This document shows, one piece after another, positions 13,602 through 26,079 of a stretch of 64,000 bases of DNA; position 1 is the first letter of the stretch; each line of letters begins with the position of its first letter. The position numbers and the translations under genes are program-made. The notes under the pieces were generated by a model that was not told where the DNA came from, searched no databases, and saw only the letters and a program-made list of their open reading frames with translations. The stretch lies in assembly GCF_963662255.1 (NCBI RefSeq), contig NC_085060.1:11875925-11939924 (forward strand). Reading direction: 5' to 3'. This stretch comes from Cinclus cinclus. Its lineage: Eukaryota > Chordata > Aves > Passeriformes > Cinclidae.

Positions 13602-14189
13602 GGGCTGTGGGTGGATCTCTGCATCCCCATGGATCCCCAGGGGCTGTGGGTGGATCTCTGCATCCCCATGGATCCCCACGGGCTGTGGGTGGATCTCTGC
13701 ATCCCCCATGGATCCCCACGGGCTGTGGGTGGATCTCTGCATCCCCATGGATCCCCACGGGCTGTGGGTGGATCTCTGCATCCCCATGGATCCCCACGGG
13801 CTGTGGGTGGATCTCTGCATCCCCGTGGATCCCCAGGGGCTGTGGGTGGATCTCTGCATCCCCCATGGATCCCCACGGGCTGTGGGTGGATCTCTGCATC
13901 CCCGTGGATCCCCAGGGGCTGTGGGTGGATCTCTACATCCCCATGGATCCCCACGGGCTGTGGGTGGATCTCTGCATCCCCATGGATCCCCACGGGCTGT
14001 GGGTGGATCTCTGCATCCCCGTGGATCCCCACGGGCTGTGGGTGGATCTCTGCATCCCCGTGGATCCCCACGGGCTGTGGGTGGATCTCTGCATCCCCGT
14101 GGATCCCCATGGGCTGTGGGTGGATCTCTGCATCCCCGTGGATCCCCAGGGGCTGTGGGTGGATCTCTGCATCCCCCATGGATCCCCAT
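13602..14189 (-). repeat. Minisatellite, 15 units of 39/40 bp, inside the LTR
   Basis: Fifteen units start at 13602, 13641, 13680, 13720, 13759, 13798, 13837, 13877, 13916, 13955, 13994, 14033, 14072, 14111 and 14150. On + each begins GGGCTGTGGGTGG and holds CCATGGATCCCC or CCGTGGATCCCC. Twelve units are 39 bp; three (13680, 13837, 14150) are 40 bp because of one extra C. Units are nearly identical, differing mainly at A/G before TGG and at the last base (CAC, CAG or CAT). The 39-bp period equals 13 codons, which keeps several frames open on both strands; these are not genes. By position the array sits in U3 of the minus-strand LTR. The degenerate unit at 14190 (GGGCTGCAGCTGC) marks the edge with ordinary LTR sequence. 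Confidence 0.97.
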
Positions 14190-14566
14190 GGGCTGCAGCT
14201 GCTTCCCCAGGCTCCTCACCAGGACCTGCAGAGGAATCTCAGCTCTGGCACCTGGATCACCTCCTGCCCCTCCTGCACTGACCTTGGTGCTGCCGTGTTC
14301 CTTTCCCTCACATGTTCTCACCTCCTCCTCTTCTCTGACCAGGAGCAAAACCTGTCACTTTGTTTTGATTTCCTTCTTAAATCTGTCATCACAGAGGCAT
14401 TACCAACCTCTCTAACTGGCCCACTTTTGGCCAGCAGCACGTCCATCTTCACAGCCATCAGGGACTGGCTCTGCTGGACATGGTGGAAGCTTCCAGCAGC
14501 TTCTCACAGGAGCCACCTCTGTGTCCTCCCCTGCTACCAAAACCCAGGCTGTGCAAAACCAACACA

Positions 14567-14571
14567 CCAGG
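14567..14571 (+). repeat. Right target-site duplication, CCAGG
   Basis: This is the matching copy of the CCAGG at 12932-12936, directly after the LTR end ...ACACA. Identical copies show that the two LTR ends belong to one insertion. Confidence 0.7.
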
Positions 14572-17500
14572 CTAAGGTACCTGCAACAGGGTTAGGATAA
14601 TGCTAACAATCACTAACAGTATGGTTCTAAGACTTGCTATTTTTTACATGATCAGTTTTTTTATTTGGATTAATTTAACTTCTCATCTTTCCCCCGTCTT
14701 TAAAATAATAAAAAGTCCTTCTCTACCTGTAGATTAATGTGCCAGATGATCTCATCTCCTTTTTATCAAACAGAACAGAAATAAAAAAAATAACAAAAAG
14801 ATCACTTTTGGACCCCTCCCAAACTACTTCTCATTTAAAGAGTTTTTCTCACAACATTCTCTCACATCAGAACTACTATGACTTACCTAAATACTTTGTG
14901 CAGTCATAAATCTAAACTATGTAAATAAATGACTGCAGAAAACTGCATCATTAGTAAATCTACATATATTTTAAGTGGTGACTATACATCTAGGAAAGGC
15001 TATGCTTAAATTCTTTCAAAAATACTTATTTTGTGAAGATGTGAGCTGAGAGCAGCATAATTAATAAAAAATCTCTATTGCTATCTGTTGCAGAGTAATC
15101 CACTATCTGGGGTAGCACTATGATAAATAAAGGTTGTATAATATAAATGCATTCATACCACTCTACATGTCAGACATTAATAGGAATCTTAAATTTTACA
15201 TGAAAGGCTAAACAATAACAAAAGTAGTCAGATTTAGAGCACAAGTATACAATATATATATTTAGTATATACATAGCATACAAATATCCAAGACTACAAG
15301 ACTTTGGGGGAAGTGTGAGTTTGAGTGTTTTCCTTTTGTTTTTAAAGGGAAATTTAAAGGAAGTTTTGTCTCGAGACAAAAGTCCAGGGACTTCAGTCTA
15401 CATTAAGAGACTGTGAACAGAAATCAGACCAGACCCTCTGTGAAGTGAAAGAGAAACCCTTTGTTGATGTCTTTCAGACTTCAGTGGTTTGGCCCATATT
15501 TTTCAAAGGGAAGAAAAAATGTGCTTATAATATATATAGTTAAGATATGCTATTTTCTCAAAAATTTGAGAAGAGGTGCCAAAATATCCTACACTCAGTA
15601 TGAGAAAAGGAAATCTCATTCATCAATTCTAATTTACAAACTTTAGGGAGATCCCATTCTGGACTTAGTATTAGCTATCCAAATAGCATCTAATCTTCAT
15701 AAAGGAGAATAAAGCAATTAATTTTTTTGAGATACTTAAAATTCTTTTGCAGCACAAGAGGAGTAAAGACAGAGATAGATGCCTGGCTTAATTTCTCCTG
15801 TATTTTGACAATCTACAAACAGAAAGTGGCAGCCAGGAATTAGCCAGAATATAAAATCCTCTCATCCTGGACAGATCAGAAATACCACTCTACTGGGATT
15901 TTCTGACAAATGCTGAGTTTCTGGATGCTATTAAAAGGGAATATCTACATCAGGAGGGTAAGGATTAACAACAGCATTGAACATAGGAAGGGGAAAACAA
16001 GACTATCTGAAAGTAAAGAACAGTAGTACATAGAAAACATTATTTAAATGTATTTTGACACACAGGACCTGTTCTGTAGTCTTCTTTCTTTAAATTAATG
16101 ACAGCATTAGTGGGACAGGACTACTCAATTGCAAATGAATCCCCAGCCTCTTTAATAAAAATTACTATATCAAGTCCCCCGGCCTGAAGATTTTCGTATT
16201 GCATATCAGTAAGATGCATCTAAAGATGTCTCAGTTGGCATGCCCTGATGAACCAAGGCAAATTTCTCACAAAATACATAAAAGTATTTGAAAGATTAAA
16301 ATAATTTTATAGATGAAGCCAACAAAGAATTTCCCATCTCAGTAGTCTTACTGAGTCAGTGTTCCTATTAAAACTTATCTGTTCATTTTGTCTTCACTTT
16401 TGGCTAACTCTTAGGTGTTGGAAAAGTCAGTTGGCTGAGAACTGTAAGTGTGCTGTAACTGTACTTCAAAATATTTTAGAAGCATCTGAGCCAACAACTC
16501 CTCTGTCATAATTTATTTCACTCACAGTAACTCCAATAAGGATGAATCCCAGGCTTATTTTCCATTATCTTATTCTGCTTCATCAATGTCACAATTTCTG
16601 CTGCTTCTTTGACACCTGTCTCTATGATAAACACTGGTGTAATTTTTCATGTTGTGGCCTCATTTTATTTTTCTGTTGTTCTTTAAAATTATGGATATTA
16701 GGGATCCTACCAGGATATTGGTACTTTGATCTTATTCCCAGTCATTGTCTCACAAGCCTGGCATTCTGTCTCTGCTGTGCTGTGGCTTAACCTTCCTAAC
16801 AGCAACACACATCTCATGACAATACTATATCACAACCAGCAAATCCCTCATTCTGGTATGATGCACATCACTCTTCTCTGCACTTGCAACACCAAAGGTG
16901 CCCTTAGAGCTTCCCTTGTCTGAGCAATTAATGTCCCATGACACTGCCAAATTATCCAGGAACTCGCCTTTGTATCTGAAGCTGCAAATAGAAGAAGTAG
17001 ATCGTCTGATGTGCTCCTGATTCAAAAAAAGTCAAAGATAAATGGAACACCATAGCAATAGAGGTGAAAGAAAAACAAAGAAGTGATGCCACAGGTGTTC
17101 TGATATCATAAATGACTGTGGTATTTTGGAAATATTATTCATCCTAATATATACACAAAATATGTGGTGGCTAAAATAAGTGAATGGTGATGATGATGAT
17201 AACGTTGATAGGCATGCTTACCTATTGCATGATTTATCTTTGCCCCTGAAGGATTCTACAAATCTGCAAATATCCAAGCTCTATGTGAAAATATACAGAG
17301 GACTATGTAATCCAGCTATTTTATTAATAAAACCCAGCTTACTGAAGTGAAACTTCATGAAAACAATAGAAAAATCTCTTGATAGAGGTTTTTGACAGGC
17401 TAAGCTATTGAAGACACTCATTAAAAATCTCAAAAATAACAGCCATATGATCGCCAGCTTTTGAGAGTAATAAGAGCTGTATCACTGGTGATGTAATCCA

Positions 17501-17727
17501 TTACAAGAAATATATTTAATTGTACAGAAGAGGTAAATAACTATTGCTTAAGCAGCTAATAGACAAGATCTTGGCAATTTATATGGTAGAATTTACAGAA
17601 CAGATTCTCTTCTGTTACATTTCAGTCCTCAATTGCTCAACATGAAAATTTTTACCTTTCAACCCATAAAAATTCATCAGGATTTTTCAGAAAAAATCCA
17701 TCCTTTGCAGTCTTCAAAAAGTTGGGG

Positions 17728-17775
17728 TTTTTTGTTTGTTTGTTTGGGATTTTTTTTTTGTTTGTTTTTTTTTTT
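17728..17775 (+). repeat. T-rich (TTTG)n simple repeat
   Basis: The tract is made of T runs broken by G, with three TTTG-type units followed by runs of 9 and 12 T. It ends in TTTTTCAG, which makes it look like a splice acceptor, but no coding exon follows. Confidence 0.8.
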
Positions 17776-20700
17776 CAGATTCCCTTTTTCAGTTACTAAA
17801 GGAGCTATCACTATGACTTGTTCATTTTAATACAGGTGACTTTAGTTGTCAGATGGATACATGCTCTTGTGTGTATAATTTAACTGTGTATATACCCCAT
17901 TTTGCAGAGAGTATACACAAGAGACAAATAGCTATTTATGAATATGCAAATATACTTTATAGTGGTGTTATATAAATTTCAAAAATACATATGATCATGA
18001 AAGTAACAACAATTACTTGACATACAAGATGAACTTAAAATAGGGACACCATACATCAATGTGATATTCATTACATCATGCAGTACTGAAACTACCTAAA
18101 TATCAGAATTCAATAATATCCAAGAGCGCAAAAAGAGAAACAGAAATGGCAACTGCTGAGCTAGAGAATGGTTTTGAAAATCTGGATTGGTAAATGTATC
18201 TGGCCATCAGGCTCCCTTTCACAGAAAGTGCACTGGATCTCTCAGCATCGCAAATTTCCCACTTCCACTCAGTGCAAACCTGATTGCCACTTTTGGCTAT
18301 TTAGAGTTCAGAAACGTGTGGGAAATCTTCATTACCACCTTTCAATGACACCTTAGCCATCGAAAGCAGTGGAGAGAGCTGAATGCTTTAGCTTGAAAAG
18401 TAAAGCAGATTTATGTCATGCGTTGCTTTGCACCTTGGCTAAAACAAAAATAGAGTTATGTAGCCAATTGTAAAAACTTAATTTTATTACAGAGGCCTTG
18501 ATAAAGATAATTCATTGCTAATACAATGAGGATGCCGCAGGATCCTATAGTGTCTCCTTTTTCTCCTTTAGACACTTTAAAAAATAATTTCTTGATTTCA
18601 TTGTGACTATTTTTCTACTTTTCCTTTATTTCATGCACAAATATAATAATCTTGGGGTGGGGGAAAGGCTGGTATAAAATTGTGCGTTCTTTACATACTT
18701 TTAGGAGGAAAATAGTTAACATTTTATCCTCATGACTTGCAAATGAAAGAAAATAATAATGCCTAGCAAAAGACATTAGAAGAACACATTTACCATGAAT
18801 CATACTGCCCTTGAAGGTGCAGCTTAAAAAAGCAGAGAAATAGATTTGACACCACTTGGACTTGCAGCTTGGACATGCTGCATTAAACTGTTCAAAATTA
18901 ATTTAATCTGAGCATGGAGAATAATAGCCTCTCAGTTCAAGGCTTCTGATAGCAGTAATTTGCACTCGAAAGTACTTCCAAAGGGAAAGAATAAATGAAG
19001 GGCGACTCTCCAAAACGGAGTGAGCAAATGTATTCACTAAACGAAAGCCTCTTGATCACGCTGTGAAAGAGCATTCAGGAGAACGACACATTCTATACCA
19101 TTTTGTGGGTTTGGAATTTTTTCTTCCACTGCTTGATGCTACAAAGTGAGCTACTGTTCTTCCTGGACTGATAATGGGGTAAGGAGCTATTTACTTAGAG
19201 CTTTTGCATTTCAACTCAAAAGCTGTGAGTTCCACTTGCCTTAGAACCAGGGAAGTTAGACTTGTGTAGTGAAAAATCCTCCGGTCACACTTGCAAAGGC
19301 AATTGTAGACTAATTGCATACAGGGTATTGGCAACTCCCCTTGTTTTATCAGCACAGGATCTAACTGTAATAAAATGTTAATACTCCAGCCATTAAAAAA
19401 TACCTTATTAACTCAAACCACTTTTATATTTCATGGAAGTCATATACTCTTCACTTACACCTTCATAACTCTCATTTCCATTTGCCATACCTGCAGCAAT
19501 AATCTGACAGCAGTTTTCTTTCTTGCTGAGCTCCTAGGAGGCCATGCAATCTCACTGAGAGGGCTCTGGGACACAGGGCAGCACACAGTGATTGCTTTAG
19601 CTTAAAAGATATAGTTGATGTTTCACAGCACCATCAACTCAACAAAAACTGCTCAGATTGCAACACACTGGACACCTGAATGGGGACACCTCACTGCCTT
19701 CAAAAATCCCATGTGGGCAGAGACTGCAAGGCTGTGCTCCATTGTTAAAGACTGACCTTTGCTGTGACTTCTGCAGCCCAAAATGAGTTTCTTGAAGTAT
19801 TCTTCAAGAATGAGGCAAAGCCTGACCCGTTTGACCTGTTTAAAGTCTAGGGAAAGACTGTGGGTAGAATCACAGGGGTCAAGAGCTGATCATCAACTTT
19901 TTAAAGGTTAATGCTGTATCCAGAATGGGGTGGTAGAAGAGAAAAGGGACTGGTATTGCTGAAAAATCTGGATTTGGTAAAAGTAAATAATTTAGAACAT
20001 CTGGAAGAAGTTTACTTTAGTTTTAAATGGAAAGATGGGAGGGACAGGGAAGAACTGGAAAATAATCTTCACCTTTTCATTCAATATTCTGATTCTTTCT
20101 GAATGATGTTCTTACCCTTTTATAGTAATAATAAACAATAATAAAAACAATAATAGTAATAAACAAGAGAACACATTATCTCCTTCATTTATTAAAGCAG
20201 ACAAGCAAAATATCCCAACCACAGATAATTAGGCAGCTGTAGTCAGGAAGCAGTGACAGAGCTGTGAGCACCTGGGCAGGCCTGGGAAACAGCAGCAGTG
20301 AGGAGAAGACTCAAAGCCCCAAGGCACATACTAAGGTCTGGGGCTGCCTTTTTTAGGGTCTTGGGCTGTCTCTTGGGTTTTACTTTTTTAGCTACAATAA
20401 TAAAGGAAAAAGCAAAAATATGTTTGGGGACATGTGCACATTTCCTAATGTGTATGCACATTCCCCCACACAGACACATCTTTATTTTAGAAAATCCAGG
20501 ATTATTAGGAGCTGAATTCTGTGGCTGTGCAGCACAAGGCAGACTGTCTGCTTAAGTAAATAGTAATTAATACACCTTCTAGGCAGAGAAGTATGGAGAT
20601 TGATTTACATGACAATGCACTGACAGAAAGAAAGAACAATATATTCAATTAAAAATAAAATTGTAAACCAAAATCAGTTCTTGACTTTACACCTTTTAGA

Positions 20701-21030
20701 TTTAAGTATTTTCTCATTTTTCTGTCTTTTTTGTTTTTTAAAAATTAAAAAGTCTCTACTCTTTTGAATGAACTTGTTGGTTGTGATAAAGTCTTAGGGA
20801 GAGAGATACAGAAAATATTTCATCAGATAGCAGAAGAGTAAATAATGTATTATTATTCAAATTTCATTTCTAATCCTACAGTTGTGTTACTTTTGCAAAT
20901 TTACAGCAAAGAAAGCAGAAAGGGTTTTTTTTGAATTCTCTGGTACTGCTTATTTTCTTCTGAATAATTTACATGCCACTAACTGTTTGCTCTATAATAA
21001 TTCAAAGAAAAGCAGTTATGCCAAAATTCT

Positions 21031-21062
21031 AAAAAAAAAAAAAAAAAAAATAAAAAAAAAAA
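21031..21062 (+). repeat. Poly(A) tract A20-T-A11
   Basis: Twenty A residues, one T and eleven more A residues follow a non-repetitive sequence. No retrogene or SINE body was recognised just upstream and no flanking duplication was seen, so this is listed as a simple repeat. A decayed poly(A)-tailed retrocopy remains possible. Confidence 0.85.
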
Positions 21063-21699
21063 GTGCTTTTAGAATGAATTAAAAAATTAAAATAAGTTGA
21101 AAGACTTCAAGATACTGTAACACATATTCATTTGATATAAACAGCACTTCCAAATACTGGCGCTTAAAAGACCAGAACTACTGTAGACATGATGCTTCTG
21201 GTACCTGTCACCAGATCAAAACTGGAGGATAAACTGTGAATTTACATTGTCTCTATGCAAATTAATATTTGAAGAAAATGTAGGGTGCAAGTGTTTGAGG
21301 CTCATCCTTTTATATCCAACAGCTTTCTTAGAACACCCGACTTCCTAATGTTCTTGACTAAAGAAAGAGAAGGATATTTCAGCTTGCTCTTTCCAGCAAG
21401 CAGATATTTAGTTGCTAAGTTAATTAATCAACTTTCATTTGAAGTACACTGGTATTTAACCCTTGACTTGGCAGATGAATTAGCATAGCAATATCAAGCA
21501 ACTCGTGGGAAAACGACCCTGCAACTTAGCAAGTAATTGATGTTAGAAAACATAATAAAGTATATTATCCCACATTTTAGTTCCTTAAGCATATTAGCAA
21601 CAGAGAATTACATTGAGAAAATAATGATTGTTCAACATTTTAGCTCATTTATGTCTTTCAAAACTCCAGTACTACATCCCCTGTTTTTCAAAAGAGTGC

Positions 21700-22216
21700 T
21701 GTCTTTGGCTTTACAGCAGCTGGTATGGGGCTGTGGTTTGGATTTTCCATGAAAACTGTGTTGATAATTCAGAGGTGCTTTGTTACACAGAGCCAAGGCC
21801 TTTTCTGCTCTTCACCCCCCCAGTGAGGAGGCTGGGGATGAAGGAGGAGCTGGGAGCGGACCCAGGAGGACAGCTGATCCCAACTGACCCAAAGAATATC
21901 CCAGACCATATGGCCTCATGCTCAGCAATGAAGCCAAAGGAGAAGGAGAGCGTTGCAGTGATGGTTTTTGTCTTCCCACGTCACTGTTACGTGGACAGAG
22001 CCCTGCTGTCCTGGGGATGCTGAGCACCTGCCTGTCCTGGGGAAGTGGGAAATGAATTTCTTGCTTTGCTTTGCTTATGTGACTTTTGCTTCACTTGTTA
22101 AACTGTTTTTATCTTAACAAATTACTTTCCTCACTGTTACCCTCCGATTCTGTCACTCATCCCACCAGTGGGAAGTGAGTGAGGGCTGAGTGGCCAGCTG
22201 GGGTTAAACCATGACA
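21700..22216 (+). mobile_element. Diverged solo LTR of an avian ERV
   Basis: The element begins TGTC and ends TTAAACCATGACA, with the TG...CA ends of a retroviral LTR. It aligns by eye with the LTR entering at 63655: both share AGCTGGTA near the start, GTCAAGG/GCCAAGG about 90-140 bp in, and a segment reading GGACA.CTGA...CCAAAG...CATTCC/TATCCC. The left end is the weakest part and shows small deletions, so the true start may differ by a few bases. No 5-bp duplication is visible (AGTGC before, GCCAG after), which suggests age or end damage. The family promoter box appears degraded: where I would expect a TATA-type ATATAAAG the copy reads GCAATGAAG. The 131-codon open frame that crosses it is a by-product. 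The family is known to me from memory as a common bird LTR. Confidence 0.8.
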
Positions 22217-24057
22217 GCCAGGGAGGAGTAAAATTTGATGCCTGCCATTAGAATTTCTTCATAACAGAACTCAATTTAGGTCAGGAATATACCTTTCAAG
22301 AAAAAAAACAAAAAACAATGCAATATTAGCAGCCTTCAATCTTTAATCAAATTTAACAACATATCAGGAATAACAAGTGAAATGGCAATTGATACCATCC
22401 CCATTTTTATATTGAAATGAGGAATGAGTTTTTAGAGTTTGGAGTATATCTAGATGTAAGAAAAAGTGGAAGATTTTGGTTTTATAATATTTTATAATTT
22501 ACACAGATTTCAAATATTTACAGTTCTCAGAGATAAAAATAAACAAGGCAATTACTAGATGTGACATTTTAATTTTGTTAGACCATAAAGTTTCATGACC
22601 CAAGTACATTTGAAAACTAAAGGCTCTATCACTTTTGTCAAGAATTAAATGGTATAAAAGTGTTTTGCCTAAACATTATATCTTTGCTTTAAAAGATAAG
22701 TACAGGCAATTAACCTGTTCAATGACTTCTGACTGCACATCCATCTAAGGAGCCTCCTCACGGCCTGATATCACAGTATCACCTTTTTTAAAGTAACGTG
22801 GACCCACAGTTCAAGCAAAGTTTATGCAATCAGATTAATGATATTTTTTACCATAAGATATAAAAGTCTTTTCCTGGGAAAGTGAGATTACATCACAAAC
22901 TTTTGTATATTTGTTTTGGAGTCCTCAACTTTATTCTAAACCATGGTGCCAGAGCTGTGCAGCTTATCTGAGCCACAGCAGAAGGAGATGAGCTGTGGCC
23001 CTTTCTCCCTCTATGTCCCTCCCATGGCAGAGGCACAGCCAAGAGCATTGGGGAATGAATTCCTGGCCCTGGGCTCCTGAAAGACTTCTTGTTGCATAAC
23101 AGGAAGGGGCCAAATATTTTCTTAAAAAAAAAATTGAAGCCTCAGTTTTGTAAATCTATAAACAAATAATTTTCCTAAAATGAAGAAATATTGATTGAAT
23201 TTTACTCTCAGATAGGGAACTATCAGGCATGAAGACAATTTTTAAAAAGCCAAGTTTTCATCCCTAAAAATTTTTGTGTTCTTTTAGTTTGTTTCTTTGT
23301 ATAGGGGAAAAGTATTCCAATGGCTGAAAACATTTATAGACCTTTACTTTCTAAGGGTAACGTGGAGAAAATGAAGATGCTCATGGTAATGATAATTTAG
23401 AATAGGAAACCATCTTTGTGAACTATCTCTGGTACAGCATATAAAGCTTTCTGTGCTCACGAGCTCACTAACAAGAGAATTCATAGAAATTTAAAAAGTT
23501 TATGGTCCGTTGCAAGGAAACATCTGTGCAAAATGAATGCTGACTGCAGGAACTTGCATAGGAAACTTGCAGTTATAGCCCTCTGCTGGGAGAAAACATT
23601 AGATCCCAAAGTAACTACTCAACCAAGACCAAGCAGAACTATAATTTCAGGCAATTCTACCCAACCTACAGAGCACTGAGTATTTCCATGTTGAGCAGAG
23701 ATAACCAGTTTCATTCATGTGCTATCCAAGCCAAGAGATGGGTGTGTGTAAGAGAGAACAGAGACACTGAGGTGAGAATGAAAAATTACTTTTGGTATAG
23801 CATTATAGAGAAATGTAGACAACCCCAAACCACTGAAGCCCAGTCAGGCTTGTAGTCATGTACACTTATAACTAACTATGCAACAATTTTCATAGCTGAC
23901 AGAGGATAGATTAGTTGGGGTTTTTCCAGTGCCTAGAAGTATTTATTCTTTTTTAAATGTTAGTTATCACAAATTACAAATTTAGAAATAACTTAAAAGA
24001 GTACAAAGTACTGCTAATGAGAAACAAGTCATGATTCTTCAACTCAGCAAAATTTGT

Positions 24058-24104
24058 GGTTGGACTCAATGATCCAACTTTAATGATTCTATGGTTATTG
24101 ATTC
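24058..24104 (+). mobile_element. CR1 LINE 3' tail fragment
   Basis: GGTTGGACTCAATGATC followed by ATGATTCTATGG is the characteristic 3' terminus of CR1 elements, which end in short ATTCTATG-type repeats rather than poly(A). Only about 45 bp remain, as is usual for heavily 5'-truncated CR1 insertions. The segment normally between these two motifs is shortened. Confidence 0.75.
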
Positions 24105-26079
24105 ATGGAAAACCAATTGACAACCTCTCAACACCACCCCAATACCACTGGAGACCATGTAATTTGAAAAAAGACACATGAGGGTTGCGGTGGCTGTGTG
24201 GCACCTTCAGCTCATTTCTATCCATGTATGGATGCATTCTGAGGTAAAAATACCATCAGTACAGGAGTTGTGAGTCACCCTGGGGCTCCTCTTCAAAATT
24301 TCTGTGAATACTGACAGAATGTGGTGAAAGGACAATGTAGGGGGATTTGTTACAGAGATGAAATGATGTTAAAGGGATAGAGAAACTAGGAGGTCATTTT
24401 TGCACCTCAGAATTACCAATAACAAGACAAGGAACAGTGTAAATTAAGGAAACCTAGTGAAATCTCCACATCACCTACAGGTAGGGTAAGTTTTGTTACT
24501 ATCTGCAGAATAGATACGATGGAAACATAGTATATTTTGAGATGCAAAAAAATGTTTGGTGCCTCCATATAAAACAAATGAATTTTGTCTTCTTAATAAC
24601 ACATCAGATATAGCCTGCTTTGCTAGACCTACAACTAGAGCAACATTATTGTGGACTACTTAAGAAATTAAACTAACAGGTAGGGAAAAAATAACTCTCT
24701 CATAATATCACAGCAAGAAAATAATGCCACTTTTGGAGAATGTCTCAGTTTAAAGGATAACTGAACAGAACCAAAAACATGAACTATGAAAAATATTCAA
24801 CAAGCAGATGGTGTGAGAATAATTTGAGAAGCTGATATCCAGTTAAAAACACTGCCTAATGACTGACAGCATTAGGGATTGGTGGCATTTGTTATGTAAG
24901 TGGCTACACTGTGTGTGGTGCTGAAGACCAGCTGCAATGTGGAATTACAGAAGAGAGGCAAAATGAAAAGAAGCAGAAGCAATTATTGCGAAGACAAATT
25001 AGAGCAGAAAAGTGGAAACATGGAATTGAAATGAAAGTATGGCAATCAAGCAAAAGTAGTAGGGAAAGTGAAATGAAAATATTTTGTTTCCAAACAATTA
25101 ATTAGAAAACTAATTTAGGATCTTCATCAACCATATCTGAAGTTTACTGGATATGGATCACAAGCTCATATTGCTATTATTATTGTGTTAGTCACCATCC
25201 TTTTATTAACTCGATTACTTTATATCACACTTTATTCACACACTTACCTATAATTAAGCACCTCTCTTATGCTCCATCTTTTTAAGAGTCCAAATCACCT
25301 TGAAAATGCTGCAGGGTGGAATACTGACATGCTTCTCAGCACAGATATCAGAAACAAATTAAGAACATCAAATTAACTGTTATAGATTTTAAGGAGGCTC
25401 CTTCAAGAGCACATCTGCAGTTGACATAACTCTGAGCCTGGTTAAGTTCTGACAGCGTATTTTTCCTTTGCAGCATATCTGGCAAAGCTTGTTAATCTTA
25501 CTAGGGGCATGTATGTCACCAGATTGGTGATAACACATGAACTTCATTTTAAGACGTCAAATGCCATCTCTCTTGAGGCCTCTTAGCACTTTTGAAAATG
25601 CTGATGGACAATCTAGTCCTTTCACGATGCCCTGCCTTGCCCTCTCAAAGTGATTAGCTCCTAGAAAGCTCAGAGAACTGAATCTCACAAAATATCTATT
25701 CATAAACTCTGCCAACTGACCAAATATTCATGGATCCTTTGTCAGAATAATCAACAGGGCTTCTGCAGAAAAAATATTTTGCTTTTCGCCAAGGAAATAC
25801 ACTATAAAATATTGCCACAGTAATGACCAACAATTACTTGTATAAAACATCAGGTTTCACTGGAGCTATCCTCCACCTTTTTGGGTTTATTTCCATCTTG
25901 ATTTAGCAAACATTTACATAGTAAGTATCTCTCATGGACATTCAGATTTATTATTGTTATAACATTTTTCCTTGCAACTATAATGAAGATTGATTTAATC
26001 TCTACAACATTAGAGTCTTGCCAACTGAATACTGTCTTGCTATCATAAATCAGAAACAAAATTTTTTATGATGATGATT

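Larger units (their letters stand above)
12937..14566 (-). mobile_element. Complete solo LTR of an avian ERV, with internal minisatellite
   Basis: The element is 1630 bp, begins TG and ends CA, and is flanked by CCAGG on both sides, so both ends are intact. Its retroviral sense is inferred to be minus for two reasons. Its minus-strand 3' end, TTAAACCACGACA, matches the end of the + strand LTR at 21700-22216 (TTAAACCATGACA). It also has a TATA-like box and AATAAA in the right order on minus. I recognise the family from memory as a long avian ERV3/ERVL-like LTR, including the CT-rich and 'GGGCTGCAG' segments near 14190-14290 and the end near 14470-14566. There is no internal gag or pol sequence, so it is a solo LTR left by recombination between two LTRs. 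Much of its length (588 bp) is a tandem array. The family name needs a repeat-library search; an LTR identity is fairly sure. Confidence 0.85.
14572..21699. other. AT-rich apparently single-copy DNA, no gene recognised
   Basis: No transposon, RNA gene or convincing coding exon was recognised. Open frames stay below 90 codons. Simple tracts include a TGA/TGG-type run near 17185-17205, a T/TTTG tract (17728-17775), an AAT/AAC-rich tract (about 20125-20165) and an A-rich tract (21031-21062). A moderately GC-richer patch lies near 20230-20350. Confidence 0.55.

Noticed and set aside
13602..14189. Possible CRISPR-like array
   Set aside because: The units are contiguous with no unique spacers, and the setting is a vertebrate LTR.
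14588..14597. GGGTTAGG just outside the LTR, a telomere-like word
   Set aside because: It is a single occurrence with no repetition; expected by chance.
13222..14600. Long overlapping open frames on both strands (397, 329, 317, 273 and 265 codons), rich in Trp-Ile-Ser-Ala-Ser-Pro, His-Gly-Ser-Pro or Asp-Ala-Glu-Ile-His repeats
   Set aside because: They are caused by the 39-bp (13-codon) minisatellite period inside an LTR. The 40-bp units shift the frame, and several frames on both strands are open at once, which is not expected of a real gene.
21628..22023. 131-codon + open frame
   Set aside because: Most of it lies within the solo LTR at 21700-22216, which is noncoding.
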